Below, one piece after another: positions 1-5,473 of a DNA stretch of 64,000 bases (within the stretch, counting starts at the first letter, position 1; the number at the start of each line of letters is the position of its first letter). The position numbers were made by a program, and so were the translations under genes. The stretch is from a virus: positions 1 to 64,000 of the IMG/VR virus record IMGVR_UViG_3300034107_000262. One strand, given 5' to 3'. Below the pieces are notes generated by a model. It was not told where the DNA came from, ran no database searches, and was given only the letters and a program-made list of their open reading frames with translations.

Positions 1-230
1 TCGTTCCATCCTTCGCTGGCTAAACCGCCGGTTTCGCTCATTTTGATGAGATACTCATCGCACGCCATTATCAGCGTGATATAGTATGCCCGGGTTTCGA
101 AATTCGAGCCGGACAGATACGTTTCCGGACGAAACCCGAAGGTATCCTTGAAGTAATCGCGGCATTCCGCGATCAGTTGCTCGGTGTCCATATGAGCGTA
201 GTTTTCAAGCACGTCTTTGATTCGTGACAT
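1..230 (-). CDS. Hypothetical protein, 3' end cut by window edge
   Basis: The frame is open from an ATG at 230 (minus) to the window edge, giving the first 76 residues. They begin MSRIKDVLENYAHM and are soluble, mixed alpha-helical and rich in acidic and aromatic residues, with no membrane segment. An AGGGG stretch lies just before the ATG. The gene follows the small minus-strand gene at 243-416 with a 12-base gap, so the two probably share the promoter at 423-452. I do not recognise the family. From its place in an early-type region opposite a candidate anti-CRISPR gene it could be a host-takeover protein, but that is inference from position only. Confidence 0.55.
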   Translation of the reverse strand, partial: MSRIKDVLENYAHMDTEQLIAECRDYFKDTFGFRPETYLSGSNFETRAYYITLIMACDEYLIKMSETGGLASEGWN

Positions 231-242
231 AATATACCCCTA

Positions 243-416
243 TTAATCGACTTGGATACTACGGATAGTATCATCGGAGTTAAAGAAATAATACACGGAT
301 ACATTATGTATCCCGTATGTTACCCATACGCAGCCATTACCCTCGCGAGTAGTATAGCGCAGAACACCAACCTTGGCAAGGTCGGCAGCAACAGCAGCAA
401 GTTGTTTCGTATTCAT
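243..416 (-). CDS. Small early protein, 57 aa, probably leaderless mRNA
   Basis: Encodes 57 residues starting MNTKQLAAVAADLAKVG and ending in a beta-rich, aromatic half (VWVTYGIHNVSVYYFF). An in-frame ATG further upstream at 452 is rejected because it lies inside the -35 box of the promoter at 423-452. With the ATG at 416, only six bases separate it from the -10 hexamer, so the predicted transcript starts at or next to the start codon and has no ribosome-binding site. The family is not recognised. It is the first gene of a two-gene minus-strand unit with 1-230. Confidence 0.6.
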   Translation of the reverse strand: MNTKQLAAVAADLAKVGVLRYTTREGNGCVWVTYGIHNVSVYYFFNSDDTIRSIQVD

Positions 417-422
417 GAATGA

Positions 423-452
423 ATGATACCATGAATCAGCGCGCAGTGTCAA
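423..452 (-). promoter_or_regulatory. Early sigma70-type promoter (minus strand)
   Basis: On the minus strand TTGACA (452-447) and TATCAT (428-423) are separated by 18 bases. The -35 box abuts an inverted repeat, AAGACCCTA at 451-459 with TAGGGTCTT at 467-475, which is a likely operator. The core CCCTACAGAAAATAGG of this element recurs in the same orientation, relative to transcription, upstream of the plus-strand promoter at 768-797. The -10 box of both is followed by TCATTC. Confidence 0.75.
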
Positions 453-500
453 GACCCTATTTTCTGTAGGGTCTTTCAGCCAGGTGCGATTATCGCCTAA

Positions 501-598
501 AGTGAGCGTCTAGGGTTTACCCTAATGATAACGTTCAAAGTGAGCGGCATGCGAAAGCGTGTAAATCGTTTATACGATTAACGCGCAGAGTGAGCGTC
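501..598 (+). repeat. Three 10-bp direct repeats AGTGAGCG(T/G)C
   Basis: AGTGAGCGTC occurs at 501-510 and 589-598, and AGTGAGCGGC at 539-548. All are in one orientation in the intergenic stretch between divergent early promoters. A palindrome TAGGGTTTACCCTA lies at 511-524 and is repeated at 1577-1590. The arrangement looks like protein-binding sites, either a transcription operator or replication iterons. The 417-850 gap otherwise holds only promoters and the hairpin RNA described separately. Confidence 0.5.
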
Positions 599-637
599 CA
601 GGTATCCCTACTGCTAGCATGGTATGGTAAACACCTA

Positions 638-667
638 TTGACAGCGAGTACGATGCCATGGTATAAT
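638..667 (+). promoter_or_regulatory. Consensus sigma70-type promoter without downstream start codon
   Basis: A perfect TTGACA (638-643) and a perfect TATAAT (662-667) are separated by 18 bases. CATGGTAT is directly repeated at 618-625 and 657-664. Transcription would enter two perfect hairpins at 676-730 rather than a gene with a ribosome-binding site, which suggests a small RNA or a long leader for the gene at 851. Confidence 0.75.
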
Positions 668-673
668 TTTGGC

Positions 674-750
674 GCACCCGATAGTTAAAAACTATCGGGT
701 ACCTGGTGGTGATAGGCTTTGCCTATCACCCCGAAACCTGGCCGAATAAC
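674..750 (+). ncRNA. Candidate small structured RNA with two perfect hairpins
   Basis: The predicted transcript from the promoter at 638-667 contains two back-to-back perfect hairpins. The first has 11-bp arms (676-686 / 690-700, loop AAA) and the second 10-bp arms (708-717 / 721-730, loop TTT). There is no T-tract after either, so they do not look like ordinary intrinsic terminators, and no ATG with a ribosome-binding site lies between them and the next promoter at 768. A regulatory or decoy RNA fits. A structured 5' leader read into 851-1168 is the main alternative. The 3' end is not defined by the sequence. Confidence 0.4.
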
Positions 751-767
751 CCTACAGAAAATAGGTG

Positions 768-850
768 TTGCACACCAGGTGCAACATCCTTTATAATTCA
801 TTCATCGGGGCAGCAAAACGCAAACCCCCCACGGATCCGAAAGGTCTATC
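768..850 (+). promoter_or_regulatory. Early promoter and conserved 5' leader, copy 1
   Basis: TTGCAC (768-773) and TATAAT (792-797) have an 18-base spacer. A perfect inverted repeat GTTGCAC / GTGCAAC (767-773, 779-785) covers the -35 box and is a likely operator. The 53-base leader carries GGGGCAGCAAAACGCAAA followed by a C-run, then CGAAAGGTCTATC immediately before the ATG at 851. The same leader recurs at 1218-1269. AAAGG is the ribosome-binding site. Confidence 0.75.
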
Positions 851-1168
851 ATGGCAACATTCATCGCTAACGCATTTTCCCTCAACATGGTCGCTGAGGC
901 CGACCTGCCCCGGCTGCGCATGGTGGCCTGTGCCGAGCCTACGCGTACCCTTAACGGCCGATTTGTTTCGGCTGTTGGGCACGCTGACACGGCTGCCATC
1001 CTAGGCGTGCCATGCAACCGCATTAGCCTGACGCTGACCCAAAGCGATTGGCTGTACGTTGCCCAGTATAAGGGCCCACGGCTGCCAGAGGGCACGACAA
1101 CCCTGCCGTATGGGGCATCGTTTTCATGGGTCAGCATTTGGCTCGAGAGGGACGACACAACGGCATAA
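851..1168 (+). CDS. DUF1874 / AcrIII-1-like ring nuclease (candidate anti-CRISPR)
   Basis: This 105-residue protein carries the signature blocks of the DUF1874 (STIV-B116-like) family: NAFSLNM at residues 7-13, SAVGHADTA around G43-H44, LYVAQ at 68-72 and GPRLPEG at 75-81. In the characterised viral member AcrIII-1 (SIRV1 gp29), a small dimeric enzyme cleaves the cyclic tetra-adenylate messenger made by type III CRISPR complexes. The catalytic histidine and the Arg/Glu pair described there line up with H44, R77 and E80 here, by my recollection of that sequence. It would act in the cytoplasm to shut off type III accessory nucleases. The gene has its own strong early promoter and leader, which suits an anti-defence protein needed at once. 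Functional assignment is by family; cA4 cleavage is inferred. Confidence 0.85.
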   Translation: MATFIANAFSLNMVAEADLPRLRMVACAEPTRTLNGRFVSAVGHADTAAILGVPCNRISLTLTQSDWLYVAQYKGPRLPEGTTTLPYGASFSWVSIWLERDDTTA

Positions 1169-1187
1169 CCCTTCAGCCTGTAGGGGC

Positions 1188-1269
1188 TTGCACAGCCCCT
1201 ACAAAATCGCATATAATTCACCCATGGGGCAGCAAAACGCAAACCCCAAACGGACTCGAAAGGTCTATC
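1188..1269 (+). promoter_or_regulatory. Early promoter and conserved 5' leader, copy 2
   Basis: TTGCAC (1188-1193) and TATAAT (1212-1217) have an 18-base spacer. The -35 box sits in the loop of a perfect inverted repeat, GTAGGGGC (1180-1187) with GCCCCTAC (1195-1202). The 52-base leader repeats that of the gene at 851: GGGGCAGCAAAACGCAAACC, then CGAAAGGTCTATC next to the ATG at 1270. The hairpin may also act on readthrough from the gene at 851. Confidence 0.75.
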
Positions 1270-1491
1270 ATGTCAGCAGCCTACAAAATCAATGTCCTGC
1301 GTGCAGCCCGTGCCGAGCTTGCCGAGTGCCGCGTAGCCTTTGCTGCGGCCGAAGCTGCGGCCTACGATAGCTGCGGCCTAGTGCGCAGCGCTGCAGCCTT
1401 GCAAACCTTCAGCCGTGCCAGCGATGCGCTGGCCGACGCGATCTACACGTTCAAGGAAATGTTCGATTTTGCGTGTAGTCGCGACGAATAA
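1270..1491 (+). CDS. Small alanine-rich early protein, 73 aa
   Basis: The start at 1270 is fixed by the duplicated leader ending AAAGGTCTATC directly before the ATG. A longer open frame upstream runs through the promoter and is not used. The product begins MSAAYKINVLRAARAELAEC and is strongly helical, with about a third alanine, three cysteines and no membrane segment. The family is not recognised. It shares promoter and leader architecture with the AcrIII-1-like gene, so the two are probably expressed together at the start of infection. An anti-defence or host-takeover role is a guess from that context. The gene is GC-rich compared with the structural genes. Confidence 0.6.
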   Translation: MSAAYKINVLRAARAELAECRVAFAAAEAAAYDSCGLVRSAAALQTFSRASDALADAIYTFKEMFDFACSRDE

Positions 1492-1528
1492 CTAATAAGG
1501 GGAAACCCTTATTAGTTAGGGTTTCCCC
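1490..1528 (+). promoter_or_regulatory. Two mutually exclusive hairpins after the 1270 gene
   Basis: Two perfect stems share bases. Stem A pairs 1490-1501 with 1506-1517 (12 bp, GAAA tetraloop). Stem B pairs 1499-1508 with 1519-1528 (10 bp). Only one can form at a time. Neither ends in a T-run on the plus strand, so this is not a plain terminator. It could be an RNA switch, a processing site or a protein-binding structure. It begins inside the stop codon of the gene at 1270. Confidence 0.5.
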
Positions 1529-1544
1529 CCGATTGACTATTATG

Positions 1545-1590
1545 TAGGGTAAACCCTTATAGGGGGGATATTGGACTAGGGTTTACCCTA
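1545..1590 (+). repeat. Inverted TAGGGTAAACCCT / AGGGTTTACCCTA pair
   Basis: TAGGGTAAACCCT at 1545-1557 is the exact reverse complement of AGGGTTTACCCTA at 1578-1590. The unit TAGGGTTTACCCTA is itself nearly palindromic and also occurs at 511-524. Three copies flanking the early region suggest operators for one dimeric regulator. Confidence 0.5.
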
Positions 1591-1629
1591 TATACCCAAG
1601 ACCCAACCACACGGCCTATTTTCAAAATT

Positions 1630-1686
1630 CCTGACAAAACTTTCGGTGCCATTACCTGCAGTACCCTGACAAAACTTTCGGTGCCA
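1630..1686 (+). repeat. Perfect 22-bp direct repeat upstream of the packaging genes
   Basis: The same 22 bases, starting CCTGACAAAAC and ending TTTCGGTGCCA, occur at 1630-1651 and 1665-1686, a period of 35 bases. They lie in the 339-base gene-free stretch (1492-1830) before the small terminase gene, followed by AT-rich DNA. Possible roles are a packaging recognition site (pac/cos), replication iterons or a late-gene operator. The sequence alone does not decide. Confidence 0.6.
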
Positions 1687-1770
1687 ACATGCATCTAGCC
1701 CAATAAACCGCAATCAATTTAACCAGTTTATTCAGTAAAACTAATTTTCCAAAGCTCCAAAAATTTATAC

Positions 1771-1799
1771 TTGTACCCGCCATACTAAAGTGCTATAAT
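1771..1799 (+). promoter_or_regulatory. Promoter for the packaging and head genes
   Basis: TTGTAC (1771-1776) and TATAAT (1794-1799) with a 17-base spacer, 31 bases before the small terminase ATG. It resembles the other structural-region promoters in its spacer and in the TGCTATAATA box. Confidence 0.7.
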
Positions 1800-1830
1800 A
1801 TTCTCAACAAAGAAAATAAAAGGCATAAGC

Positions 1831-2307
1831 ATGACCAAACAACTCGCCACCCACCATCCAGCAGAAGTGCTACAGATCTCGCCAGAAGCGTTAGAAGTAG
1901 CCAATGCGTATCTTACGATCCAGAATGCCCAAAAGGTATCAGATCAATTAGATATTCCGCTGGAGACCGTTAGCCAAATCTTAGGCAGGCGTGAGGTCAA
2001 GGCGTATGTCGACCAAGTATTCTTCGATATGGGCTTCAATAATCGCTTTACTCTTAGAAAAGCGATGGATGCTATTATCTCGAAGAAGTTCCAGGAGATG
2101 GACGAGGCCGGTGTAGGATCAAATAAGGATATTATTGAGATCTTAGCCCTTAGCCACAAGATGACTATGGAAACTTTAGATAAGGAGTTACAGCTAGAGA
2201 AATTACGAGGAAGTTCGATTAAATCACAGGTAAATGTACAAATTAACGAGGGTGGGGGGTCTAATTATGGAAATCTCATTGAAAGATTAATCTCTAATAA
2301 AATATAA
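1831..2307 (+). CDS. terS: Terminase small subunit (probable)
   Basis: A 158-residue protein. The N-terminal half contains a helix-turn-helix-like stretch (residues about 34-60, KVSDQLDIPLETVSQILG), suited to recognising the packaging site. The rest is helical and would form the oligomeric ring that hands DNA to the large subunit. Assignment rests on size, the HTH, and position just upstream of the packaging genes, since small terminases are poorly conserved. AAAAGG lies before the ATG. It is the first gene of the late transcription unit. Confidence 0.7.
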   Translation: MTKQLATHHPAEVLQISPEALEVANAYLTIQNAQKVSDQLDIPLETVSQILGRREVKAYVDQVFFDMGFNNRFTLRKAMDAIISKKFQEMDEAGVGSNKDIIEILALSHKMTMETLDKELQLEKLRGSSIKSQVNVQINEGGGSNYGNLIERLISNKI

Positions 2308-2308
2308 C

Positions 2309-3550
2309 ATGCAGAATTATAACCGCGCAACGAAGTATCTAGAAAAAGGTAACCCAGAGAAAGCGTTGCAATTTTACAAACGTCAGATTAAAGAATATGG
2401 ATTTAAGGAGTGCTACCTCAATATGGGTAATTCCTATCGTCTATTAGGAAATGATGCAGAAGCAATTAAGTGCTATTTAAAAGCTTCCGCTTTAGACACT
2501 CCTTTTAGCGATAATACATTTGGAGCGTATGACAATGCTTTAGGCAATTTAGGTTTGTTGGAGTATACATATGGTAATGATGATGCTGCAATTGCATATT
2601 ATACCGCAGCTTTAGAAAAGAATCCTTTGCACTTTGATTCTATTTGGAACTATGCCAATGCTTTACTGCGTAAGCATTGCTCTTTAGAAGAAGTGGATGT
2701 TGCGTCTGCTTGGAAGATGTATGAGTATAGGTTTAAGCGTTCTAGTGCTACGAAGATTGATCGCTCGATTACGACTTGGGATGGTATTAGTTCTGGCAAG
2801 TCGATAGTAGTCTTAGCTGAACAAGGAATGGGCGACAAGTTTATGTTTGGCAGGTATATTCATTGTTTACGTGATTATTTTGCTGAGATTTGGGTTCAGT
2901 GTCCTAAAGAAATGGAAACTATCTTTAGCGAGTATAATACTTGTCAAGAAGTACCAGATGCTGAGTGTAGCGTACCTATTTGTAGTTTGGCAGGTATTTT
3001 TGGGTCGAGTGACGATGCTTGGCTAGTTGGTATGTTTTCTGCCAGGAAATTTGCTGGTGATGGGTTAAAGATTGGTATTGAATGGGCTGGCTCGGATACT
3101 CACAGTAATAATAAGTATAGAAGTGTAACCAGTAATTATTTTCAGGATTTAGCTGAGTTTGGTGATCTGTATAGCATTAGACCCGAGGCTGAGGCTGTAC
3201 GTGGAGTTATAGCGTTGAATGCATGCTCATGGGCTGAATCTGCTGAGATAGTTAATGGACTGGATCTAATTATTAGCGTAGATACTTCTATCGTGCATTT
3301 AGCTGGATCGCTAGGTAAAGAATGCTGGATGTTGCAGCCTCTGAAAGAGACAGACTTTAGATGGGGTAGTAACTCGATGGGCGAAAAGAATATCTGGTAC
3401 GATTCAGTTAAGGTAATACGTAATCATGGTAACTGGTCGAACGTATTCGCTGAAGTACGCGCTAGATTAGAGTTACGTAGGTTAGAAGCTTGGAAAGATA
3501 AAATGCAAAGCATGATTGGGGATTTGAATGCTACTAGTATCCAGAGATGA
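2309..3550 (+). CDS. TPR protein with GT9/heptosyltransferase-like C-terminal domain
   Basis: 413 residues. Residues 1-135 hold at least three TPR-like helical pairs (for example LNMGNSYRLLGNDAEAIKCY and NLGLLEYTYGNDDAAIAYY). The remainder resembles the TPR-linked glycosyltransferase family common in aquatic phages: a glycine-rich loop AEQGMGDKFMFGRY near residue 169 and an acceptor/nucleotide-sugar type segment DLIISVDTSIVHLAGSLG near 317. It is related to the protein at 45778-47124. It likely transfers a sugar, but whether to phage structural proteins, phage DNA or host surface is unknown. It sits between the terminase genes and overlaps terL by 23 bases, an unusual place for such an enzyme. 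Confidence 0.7.
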   Translation: MQNYNRATKYLEKGNPEKALQFYKRQIKEYGFKECYLNMGNSYRLLGNDAEAIKCYLKASALDTPFSDNTFGAYDNALGNLGLLEYTYGNDDAAIAYYTAALEKNPLHFDSIWNYANALLRKHCSLEEVDVASAWKMYEYRFKRSSATKIDRSITTWDGISSGKSIVVLAEQGMGDKFMFGRYIHCLRDYFAEIWVQCPKEMETIFSEYNTCQEVPDAECSVPICSLAGIFGSSDDAWLVGMFSARKFAGDGLKIGIEWAGSDTHSNNKYRSVTSNYFQDLAEFGDLYSIRPEAEAVRGVIALNACSWAESAEIVNGLDLIISVDTSIVHLAGSLGKECWMLQPLKETDFRWGSNSMGEKNIWYDSVKVIRNHGNWSNVFAEVRARLELRRLEAWKDKMQSMIGDLNATSIQR

Positions 3551-4835
3551 CATTGATAAAGTTAGTTTAACTGAGTATTCTGCTGGGGAACGTTTCATTA
3601 AGCTGCCTATTGCTAACTACTTGAAGTTATTAACCTTTGAGGGCAAGAATGTGCACGAGGAACTGAATCGTCCTCAAATAGCTTTGATTAATGCAGTTAA
3701 TAATCCTAAGTATAGGTTTATCTGTGCTGCTCTTAGTCGTCGCTTAGGCAAAACATTCATTGCTAACATTATAGGACAGTTAGTAGTATTGATCCCCGGA
3801 TCTAACGTACTAATCATGTCACCAAACTATAATCTATCTTCTATCAGCTTTGAACTGCAACGCAAGCTAATTAAACACTTCGACCTAGAAGTGGAGAAAG
3901 ATAATCTGAAAGATAAGGTAATAGAACTTGCCAACGGTAGCACAATCAGAATGGGATCGTTGTCCACAGTTGATTCTACAGTGGGCCGATCCTATAACCT
4001 TATCATATTCGATGAAGCAGCTCTAGGATCAGACGGTGAAGCAGCCTTCAATGTTTCTCTGAGACCTACACTAGATCGAGCAAATGCGAAAGCCATATTC
4101 ATCTCGACACCACGTGGTAAACATAATTGGTTTAGCACATTCTGGCAGCGCGGGTTTGAACCTGAATATAAGGAATGGATCTCCTTACAAGCAGATTACA
4201 CCGAGAATGATCGTATGACTGATGCAGACGTAGCTGAAGCTCGTAGATCTATGTCCAAAGCAGAATTCGACCAAGAATACCTTGCCTCATTTAATACATT
4301 TGAGGGTCAGATCTTTGGTACCTTTGATAGCGAACTGTGCGTGCAGGAATTCGAGCATTCTGATGGTGTGGAGTATATTGCAGGATTGGACCCTGGATAT
4401 CGGGATCCTACAGCTTTCGTAGTTGTAGCATACGATGGTAAGTTAGACAAGTTCCATGTTGTAGATGAGTACCAAGAGTCAGAAGCTACAACTGAGGGTC
4501 ATGCTGCAGCAATCGGTGAGTTCGTAGCTAAGTACGGTATCGAGTCTATCTTTATCGACTCGGCAGCCGCTCAGTTCGCTGGCGACTTAGCATATACCTA
4601 CGATATAGCTTCTATAAAAGCTAAGAAGCAAGTCCTAGAGGGAATTGCATATGTTCAGACAGTTGTGGATCAAGGACGCCTATTGGTAGCTCCACACTGT
4701 AAGCATACTCTAAAGATGTTAGACCAATATCAATGGAGTAAAAATACTGCGTTAATTCGTGAGAAACCAGAACACGATATTAACTCTCACATTGCGGATG
4801 CTTTACGCTACGCACTTTATACGTATACAATATGA
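3528..4835 (+). CDS. terL: Terminase large subunit
   Basis: The 435-residue packaging motor. The ATPase domain has a Walker A of the viral type (SRRLGKT, residues 70-76) and a Walker B (LIIFDEA, about 158-164). The C-terminal RNase H-like nuclease shows its acidic residues in GLDPGYRDPT (about 286), FIDSAA (about 341) and HIADALRYA (about 421). It pumps DNA into the prohead through the portal and cuts the concatemer. The ATG at 3528 lies inside the end of the upstream gene, preceded by GGGGATTT, so translation is probably coupled. Length and motifs are complete. Confidence 0.95.
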   Translation: MLLVSRDDIDKVSLTEYSAGERFIKLPIANYLKLLTFEGKNVHEELNRPQIALINAVNNPKYRFICAALSRRLGKTFIANIIGQLVVLIPGSNVLIMSPNYNLSSISFELQRKLIKHFDLEVEKDNLKDKVIELANGSTIRMGSLSTVDSTVGRSYNLIIFDEAALGSDGEAAFNVSLRPTLDRANAKAIFISTPRGKHNWFSTFWQRGFEPEYKEWISLQADYTENDRMTDADVAEARRSMSKAEFDQEYLASFNTFEGQIFGTFDSELCVQEFEHSDGVEYIAGLDPGYRDPTAFVVVAYDGKLDKFHVVDEYQESEATTEGHAAAIGEFVAKYGIESIFIDSAAAQFAGDLAYTYDIASIKAKKQVLEGIAYVQTVVDQGRLLVAPHCKHTLKMLDQYQWSKNTALIREKPEHDINSHIADALRYALYTYTI

Positions 4836-5356
4836 AATCAGGCATTTATAAATTAATCTTCTCTAGCGGCAAATGTTATATAGGAAAATCTGCTGATATT
4901 CCTGCGCGCTGGAAACAACATACGGATAGATTTAAGAAAGGTGACGCAGCAAGTAAGATGCAGCAGGAATACAATAAGTGCGGAGTACCAGAGATAGAAG
5001 TAATCTTTGAATGCCATGCAGACCATATTGATATTATGGAAACTTATTGTATTCATGCTCATGATAGGGCAATGCTTCTAAATACTAGCGTTCCAGAAGC
5101 TTTAGCTCAAGTAGAGTATAATAACTTACTTCTTAGCCCCGAAGTACTGAAATTCTCTACAGCAGACCATGTAGCTACTATGTTTAGCCTACATGCAGAT
5201 GTACGTGAACTTAAAGCTCAGATTGCTGCATTTACTCCTGCCCCCACTCCTTTAGAAGAGAAGCTGCATGCAGCATTACATACAGAAATCGAACGATTAA
5301 AAGACGAAGTAAATTATCACAAGGCACAACCTTGGTACAGCAAAATTTTCTCCTAA
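4832..5356 (+). CDS. GIY-YIG endonuclease
   Basis: 174 residues. The N-terminal nuclease domain carries GIY (residues 4-6), CYIG (15-18) and the following arginine (ADIPARWKQH). The rest is helical, ending in a coiled-coil-like segment (residues about 125-165), and may bind DNA. The start codon overlaps the terL stop (ATGA). Such genes are either free-standing homing endonucleases or part of packaging and DNA processing. The terminator immediately after it and the fresh promoter before the next gene leave this gene at the end of the packaging unit, which fits a later insertion but does not prove it. Confidence 0.85.
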   Translation: MKSGIYKLIFSSGKCYIGKSADIPARWKQHTDRFKKGDAASKMQQEYNKCGVPEIEVIFECHADHIDIMETYCIHAHDRAMLLNTSVPEALAQVEYNNLLLSPEVLKFSTADHVATMFSLHADVRELKAQIAAFTPAPTPLEEKLHAALHTEIERLKDEVNYHKAQPWYSKIFS

Positions 5357-5394
5357 GCCTTTGAAAGCCTTGTGTTTTCAGAGGCTTTTTCTTT
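5356..5394 (+). terminator. Intrinsic terminator after the GIY-YIG gene
   Basis: AGCCT-t-TGAAA pairs with TTTCA-g-AGGCT, followed by TTTTTCTTTT. It overlaps the stop codon of 4832-5356. Confidence 0.75.
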
Positions 5395-5416
5395 TGGTAC
5401 TATGAAATTTTAAGTG

Positions 5417-5445
5417 TTGACAGTACCATGCCTAGATGCTATAAT
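5417..5445 (+). promoter_or_regulatory. Structural-region promoter before the HNH gene
   Basis: TTGACA (5417-5422), a 17-base spacer GTACCATGCCTAGATGC, and TATAAT (5440-5445). The spacer resembles those at 28055 and 30704 (TACTATGCCTACATGA), so these promoters form a family. Confidence 0.85.
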
Positions 5446-5473
5446 AAGGAAATTAAAAACTTTGGTGTAAAAA

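Noticed and set aside
243-452. Longer start for the minus-strand gene at 243-416 (ATG at 452)
   Set aside because: The ATG would lie in the -35 box of the promoter at 423-452, so it cannot be on the transcript.
1126-1269. Long upstream extension of the 1270 gene
   Set aside because: The open frame before 1270 runs through the stop of the previous gene, an inverted repeat and the promoter. The leader fixes the ATG at 1270.
5356-5394. Attenuator before the HNH gene
   Set aside because: The hairpin has a plain terminator form and a separate promoter follows it, so no regulatory reading is needed.
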